This document shows positions 18,966 to 27,341 of a DNA stretch of 64,000 nucleotides, in pieces. This stretch comes from Flavihumibacter profundi. Its GTDB lineage: Bacteria > Bacteroidota > Bacteroidia > Chitinophagales > Chitinophagaceae. Position numbers and translations under genes: made by a program. Position 1 is the first letter of the stretch, and every line of letters starts with the position of its first letter. The DNA is taken from assembly GCF_020076305.1 (NCBI RefSeq), contig NZ_JAIQXE010000001.1, forward strand, positions 806,001-870,000. Direction: 5' to 3'. The notes under the pieces were generated by a model. That model did no database searches, had not been told where the DNA came from, and was given only the letters and a program-made list of their open reading frames with translations.

Positions 18966-19808
18966 ATGAACAAACAAAATGAGATCGATTATAAACGTAT
19001 TGCGGTTGCCATCGAATATGTAAAAATGAACTTCAGGGAGCAACCGGGGCTGGAAGACCTTGCCCGGATCGTTCACCTCAGTCCCTTCCATTTTCAACGG
19101 CTTTTTACCGATTGGGCAGGAGTCAGCCCCAAGAAATTCCTGCAATACATCAGCATTGAGCATGCCAAGAAAATGCTGAAAGAAAGTCAATCTTCCCTTT
19201 TTGATACAGCCATTGAAACCGGTCTATCAGGCCCTGGCCGGCTGCACGACCTATTTATCAATATTGAAGGAATGACCCCGGCTGAATATAAAAACGGAGG
19301 CGCAAACCTTTTCATTAACTACAGCTTCGCGGTAAGTCCATTTGGGAATATCCTCGTTGCGTCAACTTCAAAAGGTATATGTTATATGGCTTTTGCTGAA
19401 GAAGCGCAAACAGCATTTGCTGTTATGCAAAGCCATTTTCCCAATGCCCGATTCAGACAAACAGTTGATCTAATTCAGCAAAACGCCCTTATTATTTTTA
19501 CGCATGACTGGACAAAAATTGACCAGGTAAAGCTTCATTTGAAAGGCACGGACTTTCAGTTGAAAGTTTGGAATACCTTGCTGAGAATTCCGATGGGCCA
19601 GCTTTCAACATATGGATCAATTGCCAGGAGTATCAGGAAACCATTGGCAGCAAGAGCTGTTGGTACTGCAGTTGGGGATAACCCGGTAGCGTTCCTAATT
19701 CCATGCCACCGGGTCATCCAGGCTTCAGGTGAGATTGGCGGCTATATGTGGGGTAATACCCGGAAGACAGCTATCCTGGGTTGGGAAGCTGCTAAAACAA
19801 TCGATTAA
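18966..19808 (+). CDS. AraC-type regulator / methylated-DNA--cysteine methyltransferase fusion
   Basis: The 280-residue protein joins an AraC helix-turn-helix domain (about residues 8-105, LEDLARIVHLSPFHFQRLFT ... MTPAEYKNGG) to an O6-methylguanine methyltransferase domain (about 115-278). The suicide cysteine Cys247 is in IPCHRVIQASGEIGGYMWG. It removes methyl groups from guanine irreversibly. The zinc-binding phosphotriester-sensing domain of E. coli Ada is absent, so how or whether the AraC half senses damage is unclear. alkB and a DUF1801 gene follow closely, forming a repair run. Confidence 0.93.
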   Translation: MNKQNEIDYKRIAVAIEYVKMNFREQPGLEDLARIVHLSPFHFQRLFTDWAGVSPKKFLQYISIEHAKKMLKESQSSLFDTAIETGLSGPGRLHDLFINIEGMTPAEYKNGGANLFINYSFAVSPFGNILVASTSKGICYMAFAEEAQTAFAVMQSHFPNARFRQTVDLIQQNALIIFTHDWTKIDQVKLHLKGTDFQLKVWNTLLRIPMGQLSTYGSIARSIRKPLAARAVGTAVGDNPVAFLIPCHRVIQASGEIGGYMWGNTRKTAILGWEAAKTID

Positions 19809-19829
19809 CCCCCAGGTAAACCCGGAAAT

Positions 19830-20438
19830 ATGGATTTATTTAGTTCTGTCGAAAAGCAAACCATTAATTTATTACCCGGGGACGGGGTTGTAAATTATTT
19901 TGGAATAGTGTTAACCCGCCTAGAGGCTGATTATTTCTTTATCAGATTATTGGAGAGCATTGCCTGGAAAAATGATGAAGCCGTGATTTTTGGAAAACGT
20001 ATTATTACCAATAGGAAAGTAGCCTGGTATGGTGATAAAGGATATAGTTACACTTATTCAAATATTACAAAACAAGCTTTGCCCTGGACAAATGAACTGC
20101 TTTTACTGAAAACCATTGTCGAAAGGAAATTAAATGAACAATTCAATTCCTGCCTGCTAAATTTATACCATAATGGCAAAGAAGGAATGGCCTGGCATAG
20201 TGATGGGGAGAAGGAGTTGAAGAAAAACGGGGCCATTGCTTCTTTAAGTTTAGGCGCCGAACGGAAATTTTCATTTAAGCACAAACAATCCAAAGAGACT
20301 GTTTCAATTAACCTTGAACATGGTAGTTTATTGGTAATGAAAGAGGATACCCAGGCTAATTGGTTGCATCGTTTACCTCCTTCAAAACAGGTAACCAGAC
20401 CAAGAGTGAACCTGACCTTCAGGACAATAATTTCCTAA
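19830..20438 (+). CDS. alkB: AlkB-type 2-oxoglutarate/Fe(II) DNA dioxygenase
   Basis: This 202-residue enzyme removes 1-methyladenine and 3-methylcytosine from DNA by oxidative demethylation. The iron ligands are His123 and Asp125 (MAWHSDGEKE) and a distal His in NWLHRLPPS. The 2-oxoglutarate arginine is in TRPRVNLTFRTI at the C terminus, where RxxxxxR is typical. The length matches the compact ALKBH2/3-like bacterial form. It starts 21 bp after the Ada-like gene, and the shared task supports the call. Confidence 0.93.
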   Translation: MDLFSSVEKQTINLLPGDGVVNYFGIVLTRLEADYFFIRLLESIAWKNDEAVIFGKRIITNRKVAWYGDKGYSYTYSNITKQALPWTNELLLLKTIVERKLNEQFNSCLLNLYHNGKEGMAWHSDGEKELKKNGAIASLSLGAERKFSFKHKQSKETVSINLEHGSLLVMKEDTQANWLHRLPPSKQVTRPRVNLTFRTIIS

Positions 20439-20462
20439 ATTAAACTCAGTTAATTATTATAT

Positions 20463-20876
20463 ATGGAAAATGCCAAAGCTTCAGTCCCCGAAAAAGTTGA
20501 TGCTTTTTTGGAAACCCTAAATCATCCTTTAAAAGATGCGGTGGAGTTATTGCGCAGAATTATTCTCAACGCCGGTAAAGAGATTGGGGAAGAAATTAAA
20601 TGGAATGCACCTGCTTTCTTTTATACCGGTAAAATGAAACCATTTAACCCCAAGGAATATAAGCGACAATTCATTGTATTCAACCTGCTTAAGAAAGACT
20701 GTATAAGGTTGGTATTTCCTACGGGAGCAAAATTAAACAATCAGTCTGGCCTTCTGGAAGGAGATTACGCGGATGGCCGAAGGCTAGCCTTGTTCCATAG
20801 TATAAAAGAAGTTAAAGCCAGGGAAAAAGATTTGCAGGAACTGATCGGGGAATGGTTGAGATTATTGGATAAATGA
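20463..20876 (+). CDS. DUF1801 (YdhG-like) domain protein
   Basis: The 137-residue cytosolic protein has the DUF1801 pattern: VDAFLETLNHPLKDAVELLR at the start, EIKWNAPAFFYTGKM in the middle and an end helix containing LQELIGEWLRLL. The fold binds a ligand in related structures, but no reaction is established. It is 24 bp after alkB in the same direction, so it may take part in the alkylation response or simply share its transcript. Confidence 0.8.
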   Translation: MENAKASVPEKVDAFLETLNHPLKDAVELLRRIILNAGKEIGEEIKWNAPAFFYTGKMKPFNPKEYKRQFIVFNLLKKDCIRLVFPTGAKLNNQSGLLEGDYADGRRLALFHSIKEVKAREKDLQELIGEWLRLLDK

Positions 20877-20947
20877 TTACAGATGTGTTCAGCTAAAATA
20901 AGGAAATTGATAGTTGAATTATCTTTAGCAATAATAACGATAGGTGA

Positions 20948-21379
20948 ATGAAAATATTAATCTCACAAAGAGTTGCCGCCAATGTCATTCTTATTCTATT
21001 GTCAATAGTTATTATATTTCACATTTTAGTACTGCTGGGCATATTTCCATATTCAATAGTTTTGGGTGGTCGCATTCAAGATAAATGGCATGCATATTCA
21101 CTGGAAACTATTGCGATCCTTATAAGTTGTGTGCAGATGATACTGGTTTCTATCCATGCAGGTTACCTGAAATTTGCAATTTCCCCAGTCATTTTAAATA
21201 TTGCATTTTGGGCAATGATTGCCTTATTTCTTATAAATACTTTTGGAAATCTATTGTCGGGAAACAGGGTTGAGAAAATAATTTTTGCGCCAATTACAAT
21301 GGTTCTTGCCTACCTATATTTTATCCTGGCAATTAATAAAAAAGACAAACCAATTGTCCAATCAAAATTTGATAAATGA
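20948..21379 (+). CDS. small inner-membrane protein, four predicted helices
   Basis: The 143-residue product has four hydrophobic segments: about 11-32, 50-72 (LETIAILISCVQMILVSIHA), 78-98 and 106-128. A short charged C-terminal tail follows. No catalytic motif is visible and I do not recognise a named family. Its stop overlaps the creatininase-family start (ATGA at 21376-21379), so the two proteins are translationally coupled. A weak -7 box (TATCTTTA) sits at 20920-20927. Confidence 0.7.
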   Translation: MKILISQRVAANVILILLSIVIIFHILVLLGIFPYSIVLGGRIQDKWHAYSLETIAILISCVQMILVSIHAGYLKFAISPVILNIAFWAMIALFLINTFGNLLSGNRVEKIIFAPITMVLAYLYFILAINKKDKPIVQSKFDK

Positions 21380-22137
21380 GACCATATATTTTAGCAGAGA
21401 CTAATTGGAAAGCCATTAAGCAAACTACTTTTAACCTGGCCATTTTGCCCTGGGGCGCAACCGAAGCGCATAATTACCATTTGCCTTATGGCACCGATGT
21501 TATTGAAGCTGAAAATATTTCAGGTGCTGCGGCTAAACTTGCTTGGGAGAAAGGCGCTAAAATAATTGTACTTCCCACAATTCCGTTTGGGGTAAATACG
21601 GGCCAGGCTGATATCCTGCTGGATATTAATTTGAATCCAAGTACCCAGCTGGCCATTCTTGCGGATATTGTGGAGGTACTTAACAGGCAGGGGATTTATA
21701 AATTACTGATTACAAACAGTCACGGTGGAAATGATTTTAAACCTATTTTGCGCGAATTAGGACTCAGGTTCCCTAAAATGTTTTTATGTACCTGTAATTG
21801 GTTTCAATCCATTAAAAAAGAGGAATACTTTTCTGCATCTGGTGACCATGCTGATGAAATGGAAACCAGCCTGATTTTACACCTGGCACCCAACCTTGTT
21901 CTTCCATTGGAAGAAGCCGGCGATGGCAAAGAAAAAAAGCCCAAAATAAAAGCCTTTTCAGAAGGATGGGTGTGGTCGGAAAGGCGCTGGTCGCAAATTA
22001 CTGCAGATACCGGTACGGGGAATCCAAAAGCAGCGACAAGAGAAAAAGGGGCGTTATATTTTGCTGCGGTAAGTGAAAAATTGGCGAATCTTTTTGTTGA
22101 ATTATCACAAAGTGACCATGACGACCTTTATGAATAA
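21376..22137 (+). CDS. creatininase-family amidohydrolase
   Basis: The 253-residue enzyme has the family metal signature LPWGATEAHNYHLPYGTDV, with Glu30, His32 and Asp41 as likely ligands. NSHGGNDFKP and a late DHADEMETS acidic site follow. Relatives hydrolyse cyclic amides (creatinine, formamidopyrimidines in riboflavin/F420 synthesis, mycofactocin peptide), so the substrate cannot be read from sequence. It is coupled to the upstream membrane protein by a 4 bp overlap and is followed by a terminator. Confidence 0.85.
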   Translation: MRPYILAETNWKAIKQTTFNLAILPWGATEAHNYHLPYGTDVIEAENISGAAAKLAWEKGAKIIVLPTIPFGVNTGQADILLDINLNPSTQLAILADIVEVLNRQGIYKLLITNSHGGNDFKPILRELGLRFPKMFLCTCNWFQSIKKEEYFSASGDHADEMETSLILHLAPNLVLPLEEAGDGKEKKPKIKAFSEGWVWSERRWSQITADTGTGNPKAATREKGALYFAAVSEKLANLFVELSQSDHDDLYE

Positions 22138-22160
22138 GACATTCCGGTTGGTTCAATAAA

Positions 22161-22190
22161 AAAGCCACCGAAAAAATTCCGGCGGCTTTT
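22161..22190. terminator. bidirectional terminator between creatininase-family gene and ndk
   Basis: AAAGCCACCG and CGGCGGCTTT form a stem with one A-C mismatch around an A-rich loop. A-tracts and T-tracts on the two flanks can serve both converging genes. Confidence 0.75.
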
Positions 22191-22207
22191 AATTTGGTAT
22201 TCAGTAC

Positions 22208-22624
22208 TTAAAATTTCTCCAGTCCGCTAAAGAAAAAGCTGCCCTCAATGGCTGCATTTTCATCACTGTCACTTCCATGAACCGCGTTTTCACCAACAGA
22301 AGTTGCAAACAGTTTACGGATAGTGCCAGCATCAGCCTTTGCCGGATCAGTTGCTCCGATCAGCGTACGGAAAGCTGCCACTGCATTATCTTTTTCGAGG
22401 ATGGCCGCAATAACAGGACCACTGCTCATAAACTCCACCAGTTCGCCAAAAAAAGGCCTTTCCCGGTGAATTGCATAAAATTCGCCAGCTTTTTCCTCAC
22501 TCAATTTGGTCATCTTTAAGGCTACAACACGAAACCCTTCCTTGATAAAACGATCGAGGATGGCGCCTGCATGCCCATTTTTCATGGCATCCGGCTTGAT
22601 CATGGTAAATGTTCTGTTGCTCAT
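22208..22624 (-). CDS. ndk: nucleoside-diphosphate kinase
   Basis: The 138-residue enzyme exchanges gamma-phosphates between nucleoside di- and triphosphates through a phosphohistidine. It opens with [20 protein letters not shown], has [21 protein letters not shown], and carries the catalytic His in [21 protein letters not shown]. Its length is normal for bacterial Ndk. It diverges from the nrnA-like gene across 57 bp that contains a -7 box for each. Confidence 0.97.
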   Translation of the reverse strand: MSNRTFTMIKPDAMKNGHAGAILDRFIKEGFRVVALKMTKLSEEKAGEFYAIHRERPFFGELVEFMSSGPVIAAILEKDNAVAAFRTLIGATDPAKADAGTIRKLFATSVGENAVHGSDSDENAAIEGSFFFSGLEKF

Positions 22625-22644
22625 ATTACTTGCTATTTGGGGCG

Positions 22645-22652
22645 CAAAGGTA
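22645..22652 (-). promoter_or_regulatory. -7 box of ndk
   Basis: On the minus strand the bases read TACCTTTG followed by CGCCCC, an exact TAnnTTTG match 20 nt before the ndk start. Confidence 0.6.
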
Positions 22653-22664
22653 TCCTTTTTTTAC

Positions 22665-22672
22665 TACATTTG
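22665..22672 (+). promoter_or_regulatory. -7 box of the nrnA-like gene
   Basis: TACATTTG is an exact match followed by CCCC, only 9 nt before the ATG at 22682. TTTG at 22636 is 25 nt upstream, too far for a standard -33 box. Confidence 0.55.
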
Positions 22673-22681
22673 CCCCGCTTT

Positions 22682-23701
22682 ATGCAACCAATACACCATA
22701 TTTTTTCCCAACTTTTTCAGCCCCGCAAGGTGGTGATTACCACTCATCAGAAACCCGACCCGGATGCCATGGGCTCTTCGCTTGGACTTTATCACTTCCT
22801 TCGTTCTTTTGGGCATGAAGTAACGGTTATATCTCCCACAAACTGGGCCGCATTTCTTGATTGGATGCCCGGTTGTGAAGGGGTTATCAATTATGAAATG
22901 AACCGTGAAAAGTCGGAAGGTCTTGTCCAGGGTGCAGAATGGATATTCTGTCTTGATTTCAATACGCTCGTTCGCACTAAAAGCCTTGCACCGGTTATTG
23001 AAAGATCCAGTGCAACCAAGGTTTTGATTGACCACCACCAGCAACCCGCTATTGAAAGTTTCCAGTTTGGCATAAGTGACACCAGTAAAAGCAGTACCTG
23101 CGAAATGGTATATGACTTTATTGTTGAAAGCGGCCATGGCGATCAGTTATCACAGTCAATAGCAGAATGCCTTTATGCAGGAATCATTGGTGATACAGGG
23201 TCATTCCGATTTCCTGCAGCCTCTGCAAGTGTACATCGCATGGTAGCAAGGTTAAAGGAAACAGGTTTGAACCACACCCAGATCCATGAAAATATCTATG
23301 ATAATTTCCTGGAAAACAGGCTCAGGTTCATCGGGCATGTATTGACAAATCGTATGGAAATCTCCTACGAATATAATACTGCACTAATATATATACCCAA
23401 ATCAGACCTGCTGCGGTACGAAATAAGGACCGGTGATACTGAAGGATTAGTGAACTATCCCCTTAGTATCCAAGGTATTAAGATGGCTGCGATTGTGATC
23501 GACCGCGATGAGGAAAGAAAATGGAGCTTCAGGAGCAAGGGTAATGTGGATGTTAATACCTTTGCCCGGCGCTTTTTTGAAGGCGGTGGTCATTTCAATG
23601 CCTCAGGTGGGCGCAGCAGTGCATCCCTTGAAGAGACAGTCCGCACCTTTAAAAAGGTATTAAAAGAAAACGCATCCGAATTCAACTTAGATAACAAATG
23701 A
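22682..23701 (+). CDS. DHH-family phosphoesterase (NrnA / bifunctional oligoribonuclease-PAP phosphatase type)
   Basis: The 339-residue enzyme probably degrades very short RNAs or pAp, or cleaves cyclic-dinucleotide products. DHH motifs are visible: HQKPDPDAMGSSLGLYHFL near residue 22, LDFNT, LIDHHQQP (the DHH), ECLYAGIIGDTGSFRF, and the DHHA1 glycine motif GGGHFNASGG near the C terminus. The ATG at 22682 is chosen because a longer reading would run through the promoter region shared with ndk. Its stop overlaps the FKBP start by 4 bp (ATGA). Confidence 0.92.
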   Translation: MQPIHHIFSQLFQPRKVVITTHQKPDPDAMGSSLGLYHFLRSFGHEVTVISPTNWAAFLDWMPGCEGVINYEMNREKSEGLVQGAEWIFCLDFNTLVRTKSLAPVIERSSATKVLIDHHQQPAIESFQFGISDTSKSSTCEMVYDFIVESGHGDQLSQSIAECLYAGIIGDTGSFRFPAASASVHRMVARLKETGLNHTQIHENIYDNFLENRLRFIGHVLTNRMEISYEYNTALIYIPKSDLLRYEIRTGDTEGLVNYPLSIQGIKMAAIVIDRDEERKWSFRSKGNVDVNTFARRFFEGGGHFNASGGRSSASLEETVRTFKKVLKENASEFNLDNK

Positions 23702-24615
23702 CAAAGATTTCACTATTAACAACAGCAATTGCTGCCATAATGATGGCAGCCTGTGGAAGTGCCGACTACAGTAAAACAAAAAGCGGTATCACGTATAAAA
23801 TTGTAGAAAAGGGCAGTGGTCCACAGGTAAAACTGGGTCAATTCCTTAAAGTACATTATACACAAAAAGTAAATGATTCAATTCTGGGTACTTCAATTGG
23901 CGGTTCTCCTGCTTTCGCAAGAGTGGATAGCATAGGCGCCGTTTATAACCCGGCAGAAATTTTCCGCTTCCTGCACAAAGGTGACAGTGTAGTAGTAGTT
24001 CAGGAAGTTGATTCATTGCTGAAACAAAACCCTGTATTACCTCCGTTCATGAAGAAAGGTGGTAAATTGTACCTTACACTTCGTGTCGTAGATGTCCTTG
24101 ATAACGAGGCAGATGTAAAGGCTGCACAAGAGGTTGAACTGAAAGCACAAGAAACACGCGATGTCGCTTCATTAGATGAATACCTGAAAAAAAATAACAT
24201 TACAGCAAAGAAGATCGGCCGTGGAACTTATGTTTCTGTCCAGTCTCAGGGTGAAGGTGCCGTTGCTGATTCTGGTAAATTTGTTTCTGTTCGCTACCGT
24301 GGAAAATTAATGTCTACCGGTAAAGAGTTTGAAACAAATATGGAGGCAGGCAAAGAGCCTATTACTTTTCCACTCGGACAAGGACAGGTTATTCCAGGTT
24401 GGGATGAAGGTCTGAAGGAATTTGCAAAAGGTGGTAAAGGGACCTTGTATATTCCTGGTTTCCTGGCATATGGTTCAAGGCCCGGGCCTGGTGGCAAGCC
24501 TAATGAGGCATTAATTTTTGATGTAGAAATGGTTGACATTGCAGATAAAGCACCAGCACCGAAGCAAAACCCGATGCTGCCTCCGGTACAAGGACAACCA
24601 AAGCAAACAAAATAA
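23698..24615 (+). CDS. FKBP-type peptidyl-prolyl isomerase lipoprotein with two FKBP modules
   Basis: The 305-residue protein has a lipoprotein signal (MTKISLLTTAIAAIMMAAC, Cys19 lipidated). An FKBP-like module at about 30-145 lacks much of the usual active-site pattern. A linker of charged helix and a canonical FKBP domain at about 175-285 follow (VSVRYRGKLMSTGKEFETN, FPLGQGQVIPGWDEGLKEF, FLAYGSRPGPGGKPNEALIF). It should speed proline isomerisation in periplasmic proteins, and the first module may serve binding. It is translationally coupled to the phosphoesterase gene, although the two functions are unrelated. Confidence 0.93.
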   Translation: MTKISLLTTAIAAIMMAACGSADYSKTKSGITYKIVEKGSGPQVKLGQFLKVHYTQKVNDSILGTSIGGSPAFARVDSIGAVYNPAEIFRFLHKGDSVVVVQEVDSLLKQNPVLPPFMKKGGKLYLTLRVVDVLDNEADVKAAQEVELKAQETRDVASLDEYLKKNNITAKKIGRGTYVSVQSQGEGAVADSGKFVSVRYRGKLMSTGKEFETNMEAGKEPITFPLGQGQVIPGWDEGLKEFAKGGKGTLYIPGFLAYGSRPGPGGKPNEALIFDVEMVDIADKAPAPKQNPMLPPVQGQPKQTK

Positions 24616-24640
24616 TTTTCTATCTGACTGAAACAGAATA

Positions 24641-24676
24641 AAAAAGGCCGGCAGTTAAAAATTGCCGGCCTTTTTT
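24641..24676. terminator. bidirectional terminator between FKBP gene and folP
   Basis: AAAAAGGCCGGCA and TGCCGGCCTTTTT form a 13-bp perfect stem around a 10-base loop. A and T tracts on both flanks serve both converging genes. Confidence 0.93.
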
Positions 24677-24689
24677 ATTACGTGCTAAG

Positions 24690-25520
24690 TCAGCCTTTCT
24701 GGACAGCCTGAACCAGTTCAATTGCCTGCCGGGCTTCCTTTACATCATGCACACGAAGAATATTGGCCCCTTTCAGTAATCCGATTGTATGTAATACTGT
24801 TGAACCATTCAGGGCTTCCGATGCGGGTATTCCTAATGTTTTGGTAATCATTGATTTACGTGAAATACCTAATAATAAAGGGCAGTCTAGGATTTGGAAA
24901 GCGTCTATTTTTTGCAGCAGTTCAAAATTCAGCCTACCTGTTTTTGCAAAACCAAATCCGGGGTCCAGTATAATATCTTTTATGCCTTCGTTTTTGCAAA
25001 GCCTGATCCTTTCTATATAATAGTCGGTCATTTCCGCAATCAGGTTATCATAAACTGCCATTGAGGCCATGTTTTGAGGAGTTCCTTTCATGTGCATGCA
25101 AACAAAGGGAACGCACAGAGCTGCGACTGTTGGGATCATATGCGCGTCTAATTGTCCGCCACTCACATCATTCACAATGGATGCTCCTGCTTCAACAGCT
25201 CTTTTTGCAACAGTATGGTGAAATGTGTCTATCGATAAAATGGTTTCCGGAAAAACCTTTGATAATTTTGGCAATACATCCCCAAGCCTTTCCCATTCTG
25301 TTTCTGCATCAAGCCATTCACTTCCTGGGCGGGTACTTTGGCCCCCGATATCCAAAATAGCTGCGCCATCTTCAATCATGCGACCGGCTTTCTCCAGCAC
25401 CTGCCTTATGGTTTGGGAGCGACTTGGGGCATGGAATGAATCTGGCGTAATGTTCAGGATGCCCATTACTACTGGTTTTTCCAGGGAAAGTAGCTGTCCT
25501 TTGCAATTAAGGGTGAACAT
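24690..25520 (-). CDS. folP: dihydropteroate synthase
   Basis: The 276-residue enzyme condenses 4-aminobenzoate with the pterin pyrophosphate in folate synthesis. It shows VVMGILNITPDSFH, the substrate loop GAAILDIGGQSTRPGSEWL, IVNDVSGGQLD, DIILDPGFGFAKTGRLNFEL, GISRKSMI and the closing ILRVHDVKEARQAIELV. It is the sulfonamide target. It diverges from the DUF1599 gene, an arrangement shared with other Bacteroidota. Confidence 0.97.
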   Translation of the reverse strand: MFTLNCKGQLLSLEKPVVMGILNITPDSFHAPSRSQTIRQVLEKAGRMIEDGAAILDIGGQSTRPGSEWLDAETEWERLGDVLPKLSKVFPETILSIDTFHHTVAKRAVEAGASIVNDVSGGQLDAHMIPTVAALCVPFVCMHMKGTPQNMASMAVYDNLIAEMTDYYIERIRLCKNEGIKDIILDPGFGFAKTGRLNFELLQKIDAFQILDCPLLLGISRKSMITKTLGIPASEALNGSTVLHTIGLLKGANILRVHDVKEARQAIELVQAVQKG

Positions 25521-25533
25521 GAAGGTGAATCCT

Positions 25534-25541
25534 TATTTTTG
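25534..25541 (+). promoter_or_regulatory. -7 box of the DUF1599 gene
   Basis: TATTTTTG is an exact TAnnTTTG match, 33 nt before the ATG at 25575. It argues against a start further upstream. Confidence 0.45.
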
Positions 25542-25574
25542 AAAGATAAAGATGATCAATTTTTACGATTAACA

Positions 25575-26138
25575 ATGTCTGACACAAATACGCAATACCA
25601 GCAGAGCATCCAGCAATGTCGGGAGATATTCCTGCATAAGACGAAAGATTACGGAACATCCTGGAGGGTATACCGTCCGATTTCAATAGTTGACCAAATG
25701 TTTATTAAAGCCAAGAGGATCAGGACCATCCAGGAAAACCGGAAGCAACTTGTTGGGGATACTATCCAGTCGGAGTTTATGGGTATACTTAATTATTCGG
25801 TTATCGGGCTGATACAACTGGCCCTACCCGCTGACGCCCCTGATGATCTGCCATATGATAAAGTTAAAGCCCTTTACGATGAGCAGGTTGAGCGTGCAAG
25901 CGGACTGATGTCCAAAAAAAACCATGATTACGGCGAGGCATGGCGGGATATGAGCCAGGAAAGTTTTACCGACCTGATTTTGGCAAAGTTATTACGGATC
26001 AGGCAGATCCTGGCCAACGACGGACAAACTCTGATCAGCGAAGGGATCGAAGCAAACTACCTTGATATATTTAACTATTCTGCATTCGCCCTGATCATGA
26101 TCTCAGAAGGAAAGCATACCGGCGAAACAGCTCATTAA
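25575..26138 (+). CDS. DUF1599 domain protein with internal duplication
   Basis: The 187-residue cytosolic protein contains two copies of an about 60-residue unit: CREIFLHKTKDYGTSWRVYR ... MGILNYSVIGLIQL, and LMSKKNHDYGEAWRDMSQES ... LDIFNYSAFALIMI. The shared KxxDYGxxW and NYS motifs mark DUF1599, a MazG-like nucleotide-related family of unproven function. The start at 25575 follows the promoter box. Together with folP and the DoxX-like gene it forms a neighbourhood also found in Bacteroides. Confidence 0.88.
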   Translation: MSDTNTQYQQSIQQCREIFLHKTKDYGTSWRVYRPISIVDQMFIKAKRIRTIQENRKQLVGDTIQSEFMGILNYSVIGLIQLALPADAPDDLPYDKVKALYDEQVERASGLMSKKNHDYGEAWRDMSQESFTDLILAKLLRIRQILANDGQTLISEGIEANYLDIFNYSAFALIMISEGKHTGETAH

Positions 26139-26140
26139 TC

Positions 26141-26175
26141 CAATTTCCATTTACTATTCACCAATCACCATTCAC
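26141..26175 (+). repeat. NNTTCAC heptad repeat, site A
   Basis: After one weak unit (26141-26147) come CATTTAC, TATTCAC, CAATCAC and CATTCAC in exact 7-nt register. The array fills the gap between the DUF1599 stop and the next start, ending 6 nt before the ATG. Similar arrays lie at 57310-57330 and 62493-62527. Confidence 0.6.
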
Positions 26176-26181
26176 TAAAAA

Positions 26182-27303
26182 ATGAAACCTCTCCTCACTA
26201 TTTCCCGCTATATTGTCGGCATTCTCTTCATTTTCTCCGGAATGATTAAAGCTAATGATCCCCTTGGATTAAGCTATAAAATGCAGGAGTTCTTTGAAGT
26301 TTGGGGTTTGCATGGCTGGAATGATTATACATTGGCCTTATCCATCGCGATGATTGCTTTTGAAATCATTGCAGGCATTGCCGTAATCATTGGTTGGCAG
26401 ATGAAATTATTCAGCTGGTTGTTGCTGGGTCTGATAGTGTTCTTTACTTTCCTTACCGGTTACGCGCTTTTTTCAGGAAAAATCAGGACCTGCGGGTGTT
26501 TTGGTGACTGTATTCCGCTTACTGCCGGACAGTCATTTACCAAAGACATATTTTTGCTTTTCCTGATCCTGTTCCTGTTCGGGCAAAGGAACCGTATTGT
26601 ATCAACAATGCCTGCCCGAAATAGTGTTCTTATTTTAAGCTTGTCAGTTTTATTCAGCTTTGGCTTTCAATGGTGGGTTTTGCGTCACCTTCCCGCAATT
26701 GATTGCCTTCCCTACAAAAAGGGAAAAGTAATTGCCAATCAGATAAAGATCCCACCAGGGGCTATTCCGGATAGTACGGTCATCACTTTTGTATATAGTA
26801 AAAATGGGAAGGAGCTTGAATTTACTGCAGAAAAATTTCCTGCTGATTTTGATGACTCAGTTTATCATTTTGTAAAACGCTACGATAAACTGGTACGCAA
26901 AGGAAATGCAGAGCCGCCCATTAAAGATTTTGTACTCATCACTGCTAGCGGTACTGATACAACGCAATCCATCCTGTCGGAGCGCGGACCAATGCAATGG
27001 TTATTTATTCAGGAAATCAGGCCAAAGGATTTAACAGACCTGAAAAACCTGGTACTTGAACTGCGTGATATTGCCGCCACAAAAAAGATTCCCCTATTTA
27101 TCATTACACCAGCCGCCGATGCCGTAAAAGAAGCCCTGTCTTCGGAACTGCAGAATGTTACTGTGCTTAGATCAGATGTCGTGGCGGTTAAAACAGCTGC
27201 CCGTTACCCGGTAACCCTTTACCTCATTAATGATGGCGCTGTCATGGACAAATGGTCTTTACCGGATGGAGAGGCAGGCATTTCAGCCCTTCAGTTATTT
27301 TAA
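26182..27303 (+). CDS. BT_3928-like DoxX/MauE family membrane protein
   Basis: The 373-residue protein has four transmembrane helices in its first 135 residues. A DoxX-type opening (ISRYIVGILFIFSGMIKANDPLG) and a redox-like CGCFGDC cysteine motif at about residue 109-115 are seen, as in MauE relatives. A further membrane segment at about 150-170 leads to a periplasmic C-terminal domain of about 200 residues. The family is conserved in Bacteroidota next to DUF1599 and folate genes. A role in disulfide or electron transfer is suggested by the cysteines but unproven. Confidence 0.85.
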   Translation: MKPLLTISRYIVGILFIFSGMIKANDPLGLSYKMQEFFEVWGLHGWNDYTLALSIAMIAFEIIAGIAVIIGWQMKLFSWLLLGLIVFFTFLTGYALFSGKIRTCGCFGDCIPLTAGQSFTKDIFLLFLILFLFGQRNRIVSTMPARNSVLILSLSVLFSFGFQWWVLRHLPAIDCLPYKKGKVIANQIKIPPGAIPDSTVITFVYSKNGKELEFTAEKFPADFDDSVYHFVKRYDKLVRKGNAEPPIKDFVLITASGTDTTQSILSERGPMQWLFIQEIRPKDLTDLKNLVLELRDIAATKKIPLFIITPAADAVKEALSSELQNVTVLRSDVVAVKTAARYPVTLYLINDGAVMDKWSLPDGEAGISALQLF

Positions 27304-27341
27304 GGAAAACTTGCTATTAAATACCAAAACATAATATTCTT

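Noticed and set aside
22571-22681. A longer reading of the nrnA-like gene starting inside ndk on the other strand.
   Set aside because: It would overlap ndk and the shared promoter region and adds residues with no family match.
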